This document shows positions 6,358 to 11,967 of a stretch of 11,967 nucleotides of DNA, piece after piece. Under the pieces are notes generated by a model that was given only the letters and a program-made list of their open reading frames with translations, did not search any database and was not told the DNA's origin. Numbering within the stretch: position 1 is the stretch's first letter; the number at the start of each line of letters is the position of its first letter. The position numbers and the translations under genes were made by a program. Source of the DNA: Peptococcaceae bacterium (lineage in GTDB: Bacteria; Bacillota; Peptococcia; DRI-13; UBA5745); NCBI GenBank assembly GCA_031264885.1, contig JAISDM010000140.1, positions 1 through 11,967 on the forward strand, written 5' to 3'.

Positions 6358-6387
6358 AGTTAAGGATTCATCAGTTAAGGATTCATC
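6358..6387. repeat. 15-bp perfect tandem repeat in the DUF177 leader
   Basis: AGTTAAGGATTCATC occurs twice without a gap (6358-6372 and 6373-6387). In the mRNA sense each unit reads GATGAATCCTTAACT and the second runs into the ribosome binding site AAGGAAGG. Each copy offers a TCCTT that can pair with AAGGA of that site (TCCTT-AACT-AAGGA for the nearer copy). It occupies most of the predicted 5' untranslated region. Confidence 0.9.
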
Positions 6388-6399
6388 GCGCTGTTACTC

Positions 6400-6428
6400 A
6401 TTATATTCAGCTAAATCAGGTTTGTCAA
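6400..6428 (-). promoter_or_regulatory. Consensus sigma A promoter for DUF177-rpmF
   Basis: On the minus strand, TTGACA (6423-6428) and TATAAT (6400-6405) are both perfect and are 17 bases apart, the ideal spacing. Predicted start near 6393, giving a leader of about 52 nt that is mostly filled by the 15-bp tandem repeat. Such a strong promoter fits ribosomal protein expression. It stands back to back with the transporter promoter, with 69 bases between the two -35 boxes. Confidence 0.88.
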
Positions 6429-6497
6429 CATTCATATTGCCGGGTTTTCTTTTTACCACCCTGTCAAAATAAATTAACATATTGAAATAAATCAGGA

Positions 6498-6526
6498 TTG
6501 ACGCGCAAAGATATTTTGGCTATAAT
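6498..6526 (+). promoter_or_regulatory. Vegetative (sigma A) promoter for the transporter
   Basis: TTGACG at 6498-6503 and TATAAT at 6521-6526 with 17 bases between them, one base from the full consensus. It lies in the AT-rich part of the gap. Predicted start near 6533, which leaves a leader of about 270 nt before the ATG at 6803. Confidence 0.8.
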
Positions 6527-6532
6527 CATAAT

Positions 6533-6802
6533 AGTCTAAATAAACCCAATAATCAGTTTTTAGCCTGTTGAAACTTTCTGAACCTTTTGAAAACCTGGTA
6601 GAAAACAACCGTCGGTACAACCACTGGGGCAAATAAGCGGCCTGTAAAGACAGTTCATTTTGGGCTGAGTGGGGGGTGATGCCGGGAACGATTTGGTACA
6701 GACCTATTTCCGGGAGATTCTGAATATACCTTAGCGACCGCGCGGTGATTGCTGCCGGCTGAAATCAGCAATACGCGCCGCAACAAGAAAGGAAGGGATT
6801 AT
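6533..6802 (+). other. Long leader of the transporter gene
   Basis: About 270 bases between the predicted transcription start and the transporter ATG with no convincing gene. The first 80 bases are AT-rich with loosely repeated TTGAAA/GAAAAC strings. The second part is GC-rich with several possible stems: CTGT-AAAG-ACAG near 6643, a CCGG..CCGG stem around 6680-6715 enclosing GGT-ACAG-ACC, and the hairpin at 6740-6778. I do not recognise it as any known riboswitch class. It could be a regulatory leader or simply a long untranslated region. Confidence 0.4.
6740..6778 (+). promoter_or_regulatory. Hairpin just before transporter ribosome binding site
   Basis: GCGCG at 6740-6744 pairs with CGCGC at 6774-6778, and ATTGCTG at 6748-6754 pairs with CAGCAAT at 6766-6772: 12 base pairs, with GTG opposite A between the two parts and an 11-base loop. 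It ends 11 bases before the AAAGGAAGGG ribosome binding site. There is no U-run, so a role in translation or mRNA stability is more likely than termination. Confidence 0.6.
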
Positions 6803-8197
6803 ATGTCAGAACCAATGTTGGAAACAGGGGTAAAGAACCAGGTTATTCTGAACGAAGACGACAATGTGATGCTGCCCGAGAAAGAAATCATGGCCTTCGG
6901 TATGGCCGGTTTCGCGATCAACATCACCTTTATCTACATGATCGCCTTCGTGCAATTCTTTTGGACGGACGTGCTGATGATCCCGGCGACCCTCGTCGGT
7001 ATCTTCATGATGGTCTGCAAGGTTTGGGACGCCCTCAACGACATCATCGTCGCGTACTTCACAGACCGCAGCAAGTGGAAAAAAGGTTTCTACATCCCGT
7101 GGGAATGGTCGTTCATCCCGATGATTATATTCATGTGCCTCGTCATGAACCGCGGGGACGGCAGCAGAATGTTCATGGTGCTGACTTTCGTCATGTACGT
7201 CTTCTATACTCTGTTTGAGACGTTTTACGAGGTTCCCAATCTGGCGAGCTTATCGACCATGACGCTGAACTACCGCTGCCGCGGCAAGCTGACCGCGCAC
7301 CGCCAGTTCTTCGGCAACGTCGCGGCGCTGATCGTTACGACCAGCTGTATTCCGCTGTCCATGGCCCTCGGCAACGGCGACATGGCGCAAGGCTGGACGA
7401 AAGCGGCCATCGTGTACGGCGTAATCGCGGCGCCTTTCTTCGTCATCGGCATTTTGGGACGCAAAGAGCGTTTCCGTCCCGTTCAGGAAAGCGGCGCCCA
7501 AGTATCCATGAAGGAATCCATCAAATGCTTGAAGAACAACCTGCCCGCCTGGATGATCATCCTCGCCCACTTCGCTTGGGGCGTCGCGAACGGCTTCGGC
7601 GGAGCGGCAAAGAATTACTACTGGACTTATGTTTATGGAGACGTCACGCTGATTTCCTCAACCGCGTGGTTCGGATCCGGCGGTATGATCATAGCCGCCA
7701 TCGTCGCTCTGCTCATCGCCGGCAGAGTGAAGAACAAGAGGGACATTCCGCTGGTCGCGTGGTCGTTCTGCGCACTCTTTAACCTTATAGCTTTTTTCCT
7801 GCCGATCGGCCCGGGCAGCATTCTCCCGCTGAAAATCCTGCTGGGGCTCGCGCAAGTCGGCGGACAGATCGGCTTCATCACGCTGTTCGGCATCGCTCCC
7901 GACGTCACCGAATACTCTCAGCAAGTCCACGGCCTGCGGAACGCCGGATTCATCTTCGCGGCGATCAACCTGGCCTTCCAGTTCGGCAACGCCTTCACAA
8001 GCGGCGTCTTTGTCACGGTTCTCGGCGCGATGGGGTATGTGGCCGGTCAGACTCAGACCCCGGCCGTGCTGTCCCTGATCAGTCTCGGATCCTGGCTGTT
8101 CCCCGCACTCGGAATGGCCTTCGGCGTCTTCTGCTGGTTAAAATATAAACTGAACGAACAGACCCACAACGAAGCGATTCACAGACTGTCCCGCTGA
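6803..8197 (+). CDS. GPH-family (MelB-like) sugar:cation symporter
   Basis: 464-residue polytopic membrane protein of the glycoside-pentoside-hexuronide:cation symporter family (MFS_2). After a polar N-terminus, helix 1 begins near residue 30. The family signature follows helix 2: KVWDALNDIIVAYFTDRSKWKKG (residues 73-95), with D76, N79, D80 and D88-R89 at the positions used for cation and sugar coupling in MelB. The central loop holds GRKERFRPVQES and the C-terminal half shows FGIAPDVTEYSQQVHGLRNAGFIFAAINLAFQFGNAF, the usual D-x-x-E/D-Y..G-x-R element. The tail YKLNEQTHNEAIHRLSR is typical. ATG at 6803 has AGGAAGG six bases upstream; an in-frame upstream start at 6749 (TTG/ATG-like, no site) would fall in the leader hairpin. 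The substrate cannot be read; no catabolic gene is adjacent. It is the only plus-strand gene here. Confidence 0.9.
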   Translation: MSEPMLETGVKNQVILNEDDNVMLPEKEIMAFGMAGFAINITFIYMIAFVQFFWTDVLMIPATLVGIFMMVCKVWDALNDIIVAYFTDRSKWKKGFYIPWEWSFIPMIIFMCLVMNRGDGSRMFMVLTFVMYVFYTLFETFYEVPNLASLSTMTLNYRCRGKLTAHRQFFGNVAALIVTTSCIPLSMALGNGDMAQGWTKAAIVYGVIAAPFFVIGILGRKERFRPVQESGAQVSMKESIKCLKNNLPAWMIILAHFAWGVANGFGGAAKNYYWTYVYGDVTLISSTAWFGSGGMIIAAIVALLIAGRVKNKRDIPLVAWSFCALFNLIAFFLPIGPGSILPLKILLGLAQVGGQIGFITLFGIAPDVTEYSQQVHGLRNAGFIFAAINLAFQFGNAFTSGVFVTVLGAMGYVAGQTQTPAVLSLISLGSWLFPALGMAFGVFCWLKYKLNEQTHNEAIHRLSR

Positions 8198-8226
8198 CAC
8201 AGGGCAAACAGGCAATTGAAACACAG

Positions 8227-8270
8227 GGGGAGAGGAAGGAACCCGGCGGTTTCCTCCTCTCCCCTTAAAA
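8227..8270 (+). terminator. Terminator hairpin after the GPH transporter
   Basis: Arms 8227-8243 and 8248-8264 form a 17-bp stem with one A-C mismatch and one G-U pair around a CGGC loop. It is followed by TTAAAATTTATATT, a weak U-rich tail. It lies 29 bases after the transporter stop, between two convergent genes. Reading leftwards there is no U-run, so it mainly serves the plus strand, though such a stem could also slow leftward transcription from spoIIIAH. Confidence 0.8.
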
Positions 8271-8318
8271 TTTATATTGTGGCTGGATTATACTGTCAAC
8301 AGGCGGAGTCTGTTTTCG

Positions 8319-8984
8319 CTACCGTCCCGGTATCAGAATCATATCTTCCGGCGCCCTGCCCGAAACCTGCGCGGCCAGCTCCCTGATCTGACGCGCGTTC
8401 TCCGGCAGTATCAAGGAAGGCGGCGCGATCACAACCGCCTTGTCCCATTGAATGAGCGCCGCGCAGGGATCCAATCCCATCGCCGCCAGGGCGCTTTCGA
8501 TCAGCAGCTCCTGTTCCCGTTCCTCGGTGATCCGCAAGATCCGATCCTGCGCTTCCCGCTTTCTGTCGTCCTCATAAAGTTCGCTGCCGGCAATTTCTTT
8601 CAAAATCTGAACCTGCTCACTGCGCAAGCGGTCTCTTTCCAAACGGTATCCCTCGTAGATATCCCATTCCGCCGCGGCGTCGCCTTCCGGCGCGGTCCGC
8701 TCCTCCGACACGGCTTCCCCCGCGGCCGCCGGTTCATCTTCCGCCGCGGCCCGCCCATCCGCCGCGGCCCTCGCGTCCGAAGGATCGGCCGCGTTCTCTT
8801 TCCGGACGCCCGCGCCGCCGGAACCGGCGGCGGCCGCCATAACATCCGCCGCCCCCCGATCCTCCCGGCCCCTGTCGGCGATACCAAATCCCACAACCAG
8901 ACAAATCAAAAACAGCGTCGCCATGCCCAAACCGACCAATGTGTTTTTGCGTATCAAGAAACTCACGCCCGCGGCTTTCCTCAT
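8319..8984 (-). CDS. spoIIIAH: Stage III sporulation protein AH
   Basis: 221-residue protein (B. subtilis 218) whose extracytoplasmic domain binds forespore SpoIIQ to link the two cells. It has a basic start, one helix (about residues 15-34, LVGLGMATLFLICLVVGFGI), then an unusually Ala/Gly/Asp/Glu-rich linker (about 38-105, with runs such as AAAAGSGGAG and DARAAADGRAAAEDEPAAAGEA). The conserved C-terminal domain starts near YEGYRLERDRLRSEQVQILKEI and carries REAQDRILRITEEREQELLIESALAAMG and the end VSGRAPEDMILIPGR. ATG at 8982-8984 has AAGGAAGG seven bases before it. It is the last gene of the operon; its stop faces the stop of the plus-strand transporter 121 bases away. Confidence 0.93.
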   Translation of the reverse strand: MRKAAGVSFLIRKNTLVGLGMATLFLICLVVGFGIADRGREDRGAADVMAAAAGSGGAGVRKENAADPSDARAAADGRAAAEDEPAAAGEAVSEERTAPEGDAAAEWDIYEGYRLERDRLRSEQVQILKEIAGSELYEDDRKREAQDRILRITEEREQELLIESALAAMGLDPCAALIQWDKAVVIAPPSLILPENARQIRELAAQVSGRAPEDMILIPGR

Positions 8985-9000
8985 GCCCGCCCCTTCCTTT

Positions 9001-9030
9001 CATTCCCGCTCATTCCCGCGCCATTCCCGC
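9001..9030. repeat. 9-bp triple repeat before spoIIIAH
   Basis: CATTCCCGC occurs at 9001-9009, 9011-9019 and 9022-9030 (spacings of 10 and 11 bases). On the mRNA strand it reads GCGGGAATG three times and lies just upstream of the spoIIIAH ribosome binding site (AAGGAAGG). Each unit contains an ATG; the one nearest the gene opens a frame that is out of register with spoIIIAH. Confidence 0.85.
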
Positions 9031-9062
9031 AATTCGCAGCTTAAACCCGGTATCTGCGCTAT

Positions 9063-9129
9063 CCCGGCGGAGGGGAAAATGGCAGTCGATTAGGGAGTCC
9101 GTAAGACCGCCATCCTCCCCTCCGCCGGG
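9063..9129 (-). other. 25-bp hairpin in the spoIIIAG-spoIIIAH gap
   Basis: Arms at 9063-9087 and 9105-9129 with a 17-base loop. Read as minus-strand RNA, all 25 positions pair: 22 Watson-Crick pairs and three G-U pairs. Read as plus-strand RNA, the same three positions are A-C mismatches. There is no U-run after it, so it is not a standard terminator. The right arm and loop are shared with the dispersed repeat at 109-152. It may act as an mRNA stability or processing element between the two genes, or be a repeat that landed in a tolerated gap; the sequence does not decide. Confidence 0.85.
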
Positions 9130-9137
9130 TACTTGCG
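9094..9137. repeat. Dispersed repeat, copy 2 (inside spoIIIA operon)
   Basis: A 44-base segment beginning GGAGTCCGTAAGACCGCC and ending GGGTACTTGCG. It matches 109-152 with about 41 identical positions, two substitutions and two single-base gaps. It covers the loop end and the right arm of the 25-bp hairpin and ends 10 bases before the spoIIIAG stop codon. Same orientation as copy 1, and both lie on the 3' side of a minus-strand gene. Confidence 0.85.
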
Positions 9138-9147
9138 TAATACCCGC

Positions 9148-9663
9148 TTATCGCCCGCTCAGCGCCGTCTTTTCCCCTTCCACCACCATCACCTGATGAG
9201 AAGCGACCCCGAATAAAGATTGAACGGCGCGGCTCAATTCCCGCTGTATCCGCTTGCTCCCGGCGCCCTCAGCCACCACCAGCACCCCTTTCAGGATCGG
9301 CGCGGTTTCCTTCGCCACCTGAGTGTCCCGGGTGGTATCCGCGAACTCACGCTCAATGCCGCTCTCCAGAGTCACCGCCACATACACCTCGCCGACGCCG
9401 CGGATTCTGGACAGAATCCTCTGAGCGTCCAGAGCCAGAGTCTCCTCCATTCTGGAGAGATTCTCCCTGCCCTGAGACAGATCATTGGCGCGGTCCGAAG
9501 TCGTCACCAGCAGCTCCCCCGTTCCCAGAGGAGAAAGCCCCCTTTGCTGAGCCCACAGACCGGGCAGCACCATCAGCAATATCCCGGTGATCAGCAAGAC
9601 CGCCAGCCATTTCTTTTCCTTCAGAAACAAATTCTTTAATTTTTCCATCCACATTCCATTCAC
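9148..9663 (-). CDS. spoIIIAG: Stage III sporulation protein AG
   Basis: 171-residue protein with one N-terminal helix (about residues 18-36, WLAVLLITGILLMVLPGLW) and a soluble domain facing the space between the forespore membranes. SpoIIIAG forms a large ring and its domain resembles ring-building modules of flagellar and type III secretion proteins. Diagnostic stretches are RIRGVGEVYVAVTLESG, EREFADTTRDTQ and GVLVVAEGA..VQRELSRAVQSLFGV-type sequence near the end (here KRIQRELSRAVQSLFGVASHQVMVVEGEK). I chose GTG at 9661-9663: GGAGG lies seven bases upstream and the codon overlaps the spoIIIAF stop in GTGA. ATGs further in (MW, ME) lie too far from that site. The 163 bases after its stop, before spoIIIAH, hold a strong hairpin and a tandem repeat. 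Confidence 0.93.
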   Translation of the reverse strand: MNGMWMEKLKNLFLKEKKWLAVLLITGILLMVLPGLWAQQRGLSPLGTGELLVTTSDRANDLSQGRENLSRMEETLALDAQRILSRIRGVGEVYVAVTLESGIEREFADTTRDTQVAKETAPILKGVLVVAEGAGSKRIQRELSRAVQSLFGVASHQVMVVEGEKTALSGR

Positions 9664-10148
9664 CGGGCTTCCTCCCATACCGTTTTTATTTGACCCACGT
9701 TGACCGGCAGCCACTGAACGACCTGAGCGCGGACAGACTTCACGTCCGCGCCTTCCCCGATCCCAATCAGAACCTCCTGGATCTCCCCGCCGTTTACCCG
9801 GACAGACACCTCTTTCACGGCGTCCCCATACAAACCGTCCAGCCGCCCCTTCAGCGCCGCGGCAATCTCCCTCTCATAAGACTGATCCCAAAAAAACCGC
9901 ATATCCTCTTCCTTCGCGGCCATTTTTTCTTCCAGAATCCCCGAATCCACCGGCACATCCGATTCAGGAAGCTCCGAGTAAAGAAAAAACAGCGTCCTCA
10001 GCGGCGTCGCCAAAGTCAGAAGCATGAACAAACCGGTCAGCACATTCAAATAACGCCGCCACTTCTCATCAGGCATCATCAGTTCAAACAAAAACGTCAA
10101 AATGATGAACGCCGCCATCTGCCCGGTGATCTGTCCCAACATCTCCAT
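9660..10148 (-). CDS. spoIIIAF: Stage III sporulation protein AF
   Basis: 162-residue membrane-anchored component of the SpoIIIA complex. Two N-terminal helices are visible: residues about 8-24 (TGQMAAFIILTFLFELMMP) and about 34-55 (LNVLTGLFMLLTLATPLRTLFF), separated by the P-x-x-x-x-x-x-Y loop normal for SpoIIIAF. The rest is a soluble domain with EKMAAKEEDMRFFWDQSYEREIAAALK, then a small alpha/beta module (VSVRVNGGEIQEVLIGIGEG). It is shorter than the B. subtilis protein (about 206) but ordinary for clostridial versions. The ATG at 10146-10148 follows a GGGGG stretch seven bases upstream; a second ATG two codons in is possible. The stop TGA overlaps the GTG start of spoIIIAG (GTGA), which suggests translational coupling. 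Confidence 0.92.
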   Translation of the reverse strand: MEMLGQITGQMAAFIILTFLFELMMPDEKWRRYLNVLTGLFMLLTLATPLRTLFFLYSELPESDVPVDSGILEEKMAAKEEDMRFFWDQSYEREIAAALKGRLDGLYGDAVKEVSVRVNGGEIQEVLIGIGEGADVKSVRAQVVQWLPVNVGQIKTVWEEAR

Positions 10149-10167
10149 AGCGATCCCCCAGCCCCTC

Positions 10168-11331
10168 TCAGCGCAGCATAATGGTAGCGTTGGCCGCCAA
10201 CAGCATCAGCGCCAGAGTCAGGAAAAACATCACCGCCACCGCCGCCGTCGCCGTGAATATCAGCATCATAGCGTCCGCCATCTCATCCAGCATATTCCCC
10301 GCCAGCCGCTCCCCAAAAGGTTGAATCAGCGCGCCGCCCAGCCGGAACAGCACAGCCTGGGCAAACATCCCCGCCAAAGGCCCAAAAGCGGTCAGCAAAA
10401 TCCCGATGATTCCAAAGAAACCCAACGTATTCTTAAACACCAGCGAGGTGCCCACCACCGCGTCCACCGCGTCCGCGAACAACCCGCCGGCCACCGGCAG
10501 CGCCGCGCCGGTCACATATTTGGCCGTGCGCAGCAGCACCCCGTCCGAAACGCTTCCCAAGCCCCCCTGTATGCTCAGCACAGCCACAAACACAGTCATG
10601 GTCAGCCCAATGCCCCATTTGACCCCCGAACGTATAAATTGAACCAGCTTGGTAATCTTGTGATCCTCCGACAGATGATCGACCAGACCCAGCGCCAGTC
10701 CCAAAAAAATCATGGGAAAAATCACATGACTGATCAGCGCCGTCATCATACTGAGAGAACCTATTAACACAGGCCGCGTCAGAAGCACCGTGGTTCCGTG
10801 GCCCATAGCCAAAAGCAGAGACAGCATCACCGGCATCAGAAACTCCATGAACTCCCCCATCCGGTTTATGGCTGCCCGCCCGCCGGTCATGGATTCGTTG
10901 AACCCCTTGACCGATAAAGTCATGATCAGAATCAGGCATACCACCGACGCCGCCTTCGCCGCGCCATTCCCTTCAAACGCCCCGCCGAGCTGCTCCATGA
11001 TGAGACAAACCACCGCGATCACCAGAATCTGCCCGAACCATCGCATTTGGAAGAAAATTTGCTTCAACAGAACCTCCAGGATTTTTCTCAGCAGAGCGCC
11101 CGGATTTAATTCCATATCCCCCGAACGCATTTGCCCCCAAATAGAGGCTAAAGACAGCCCGTCCATCCATTGAGAGGCGTCTTGATCCATTTGATCCAGG
11201 AACTGATCCAAATCAGACGTATCCGGATACAAATCCCGAATTTCCGCCGCGGACGCCTGTCCCGGGCAGCAGACGCCCGGACAGAGCAGCAGCAGACCAC
11301 AGACCAAACCCAGGACGACTTTCTTCAGCAC
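10168..11331 (-). CDS. spoIIIAE: Stage III sporulation protein AE
   Basis: 387-residue polytopic membrane protein, the largest SpoIIIA membrane component (B. subtilis protein about 400 residues). Residues 1-28 are a signal peptide: MLKK, a leucine-rich core, then ASA just before AEIRDLYPD. A soluble segment of about 80 residues follows (DLDQFLDQMDQDASQWMDG), then several helices from about residue 90 to the end, including the region with GSVSDGVLLRTAKYVTGAALPVAGGLFADAVD that is typical of the family. The start is GTG at 11329-11331, with GGGGAGG nine bases before it. The next gene, spoIIIAF, begins 19 bases after the stop. Its role in the complex (membrane channel or export platform) is inferred from the family; the identification itself is firm. 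Confidence 0.95.
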   Translation of the reverse strand: MLKKVVLGLVCGLLLLCPGVCCPGQASAAEIRDLYPDTSDLDQFLDQMDQDASQWMDGLSLASIWGQMRSGDMELNPGALLRKILEVLLKQIFFQMRWFGQILVIAVVCLIMEQLGGAFEGNGAAKAASVVCLILIMTLSVKGFNESMTGGRAAINRMGEFMEFLMPVMLSLLLAMGHGTTVLLTRPVLIGSLSMMTALISHVIFPMIFLGLALGLVDHLSEDHKITKLVQFIRSGVKWGIGLTMTVFVAVLSIQGGLGSVSDGVLLRTAKYVTGAALPVAGGLFADAVDAVVGTSLVFKNTLGFFGIIGILLTAFGPLAGMFAQAVLFRLGGALIQPFGERLAGNMLDEMADAMMLIFTATAAVAVMFFLTLALMLLAANATIMLR

Positions 11332-11385
11332 AGACCGTCACCTCCCCAAAGGCATCGCAGCGACACCTCAAAACGATACCTCAAA

Positions 11386-11772
11386 TCACGGAATCAAAGC
11401 GAATATCATATCCAGCGCGGCGGAAAAAATCGGCAAAGCCAGAATCAGCACCATGATCTTCCCGCACATCTCCAGCTTGGAACCAATGGAGTTTTCCCCC
11501 GCGTCCTTGCAAATCTGCGACCCGAATTCCGTCAGATAAGCGACGCCCATGACCTTCATCACCGTTGACAAATAAGAAAGATTAACCCCCGCCTTAGCCG
11601 TGATGGAATCCACAGCCTGATAAACCGCCTGAATTTGCCTGGCCGCCGTCAGAAACAAAACCAATCCCGCGGCCACCGACACCAGAAGCCCCGCCTCCTT
11701 ATGCCTTTCCCGCACAAACACAGCCAGCAGCGCGCTGATCAAAGCAAATCCCACCCATTGAAAAATCCCCAC
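11386..11772 (-). CDS. spoIIIAD: Stage III sporulation protein AD
   Basis: 128-residue integral membrane protein of the SpoIIIA complex, made in the mother cell. It starts VGIFQWVGFALISALLAVFV (helix 1), has a second helix near residues 29-45, then the conserved stretch AGVNLSYLSTVMKVMGVAYLTEFGSQICKDAGENSIGSKLEMCGK, where T-E-F-G-S-Q-x-x-x-D-A-G and A/S-S-K-x-E-x-x-G-K are the family hallmarks, and ends with a helix and ALIP. I chose the GTG at 11770-11772: it has GGGAGG six bases upstream and gives the family's usual length of about 129. An in-frame ATG at 11806-11808 would add 12 polar residues (MERQNAWDGRVG) and has no good ribosome binding site. Its stop is 54 bases from the spoIIIAE start. 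Confidence 0.93.
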   Translation of the reverse strand: MGIFQWVGFALISALLAVFVRERHKEAGLLVSVAAGLVLFLTAARQIQAVYQAVDSITAKAGVNLSYLSTVMKVMGVAYLTEFGSQICKDAGENSIGSKLEMCGKIMVLILALPIFSAALDMIFALIP

Positions 11773-11858
11773 GCCTACCCTCCCATCCCAGGCGTTTTGC
11801 CGCTCCATTGCCGATTAACTTGGACTTACCCGGATTCGCCCATTTCCCCGTCACAAAA

Positions 11859-11967
11859 TCAGTACAAGAAGAACACACTCTTAATCTCCGTCAGCAGCTG
11901 AGCCAAAACCTGAATCACCAAGATAAACGCGATCGACACCCCCGCCAAAGTCGCGATAAACGCGTAT
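11859..11967 (-). CDS. spoIIIAC: Stage III sporulation protein AC, C-terminal part
   Basis: Only the last 35 codons lie in the window; the gene enters from the right edge and stops with TGA at 11859-11861. The visible peptide has a TLAG turn, then a hydrophobic helix (GVSIAFILVIQVLAQLL), then a short tail ending TEIKSVFFLY. This matches the end of SpoIIIAC, a membrane protein of about 65 residues with two helices, in which the second helix follows a T-x-x-G motif. SpoIIIAC is part of the mother-cell complex that, with SpoIIQ, joins mother cell and forespore during engulfment. The call rests on the helix pattern plus the position directly before spoIIIAD in the usual AC-AD-AE-AF-AG-AH order. 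The 86-base gap to spoIIIAD is longer than usual for this operon and shows no clear gene or promoter. Confidence 0.85.
   Translation of the reverse strand, partial: YAFIATLAGVSIAFILVIQVLAQLLTEIKSVFFLY

Noticed and set aside
6439..6467. A second minus-strand TTGACA at 6462-6467
   Set aside because: No acceptable -10 box at 16-18 bases (CCCGGC falls there), so it is not a promoter by itself.
6600..6720. Possible riboswitch (strings such as CCACTGGGG and GGGGTGATGCCGGGA recalled cobalamin, TPP or fluoride elements)
   Set aside because: The full set of conserved bases of each class is missing; only short accidental matches are present.
8734..9003. A separate 89-codon minus-strand gene overlapping spoIIIAH in another frame
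   Set aside because: It begins at an ATG in the triple repeat, is Gly/Arg-rich with no family likeness, and overlaps the certain spoIIIAH.
9001..9030. A CRISPR-like or iteron array
   Set aside because: Units are only 9 bp, three in number and with 1-2 base spacers; this is a simple tandem repeat.
10102..10767. A 221-codon plus-strand frame opposite spoIIIAE
   Set aside because: Its Gln/His/Arg-rich translation mirrors the membrane-protein codons of spoIIIAE on the other strand; no start signal.

Overview
The window carries two conserved Firmicutes gene blocks, both on the minus strand, separated by one plus-strand transporter gene. The right-hand block is the stage III sporulation operon (tail of spoIIIAC, then spoIIIAD, AE, AF, AG and AH). 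The left-hand block runs DUF177 (yceD-like), rpmF, plsX, fabH, fabD, fabG, acpP, fabF. The spoIIIA genes imply an endospore-former; the fairly high GC, the gene order and the zinc-ribbon L32 fit a member of Clostridia. The species cannot be read from the sequence alone.

Layout from right to left. 11967-8319 (minus): spoIIIA genes for the mother-cell/forespore channel. Three of the four starts I moved or checked here are GTG (AD, AE, AG). A 163-base gap between spoIIIAG and spoIIIAH holds a 25-bp perfect RNA-type hairpin and a 9-bp triple repeat. 8318-8198: convergent gap with a strong terminator hairpin reading rightwards. 8197-6803 (plus): a GPH-family (MelB-like) sodium/proton-sugar symporter with a near-consensus promoter about 300 bases upstream and a leader of about 270 nt. 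6498-6400: two divergent vegetative promoters, one for the transporter and one (perfect TTGACA-17-TATAAT) for the ribosomal/lipid genes. 6341-203 (minus): DUF177 and rpmF, an intrinsic terminator, an 18-bp palindrome that looks like an operator, then plsX, fabH, fabD, fabG, acpP and fabF. 202-1: no gene; tandem repeats, a dispersed repeat and a hairpin of about 100 nt.

How the genes work together. PlsX makes acyl-phosphate for phospholipid synthesis. FabH starts fatty-acid chains, FabD loads malonate on ACP, FabG reduces and FabF elongates. The enoyl reductase and the dehydratase are not in this window. rpmF and DUF177 tie the same transcript start to ribosome biogenesis. The SpoIIIA proteins form a ring-and-export complex across the two membranes around the forespore.

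No new enzymatic system is apparent: the genes are recognisable housekeeping, sporulation and transport genes. The unusual material is between genes. Short tandem repeats (9-15 bp units) sit at gene edges at four places, two of them covering a stop codon and several placing CCTTA-type anti-Shine-Dalgarno sequence next to a ribosome binding site. A 44-bp dispersed repeat occurs both after fabF and inside the spoIIIA operon, in the second place as part of a 25-bp hairpin whose G-U pairs only work in the mRNA sense.
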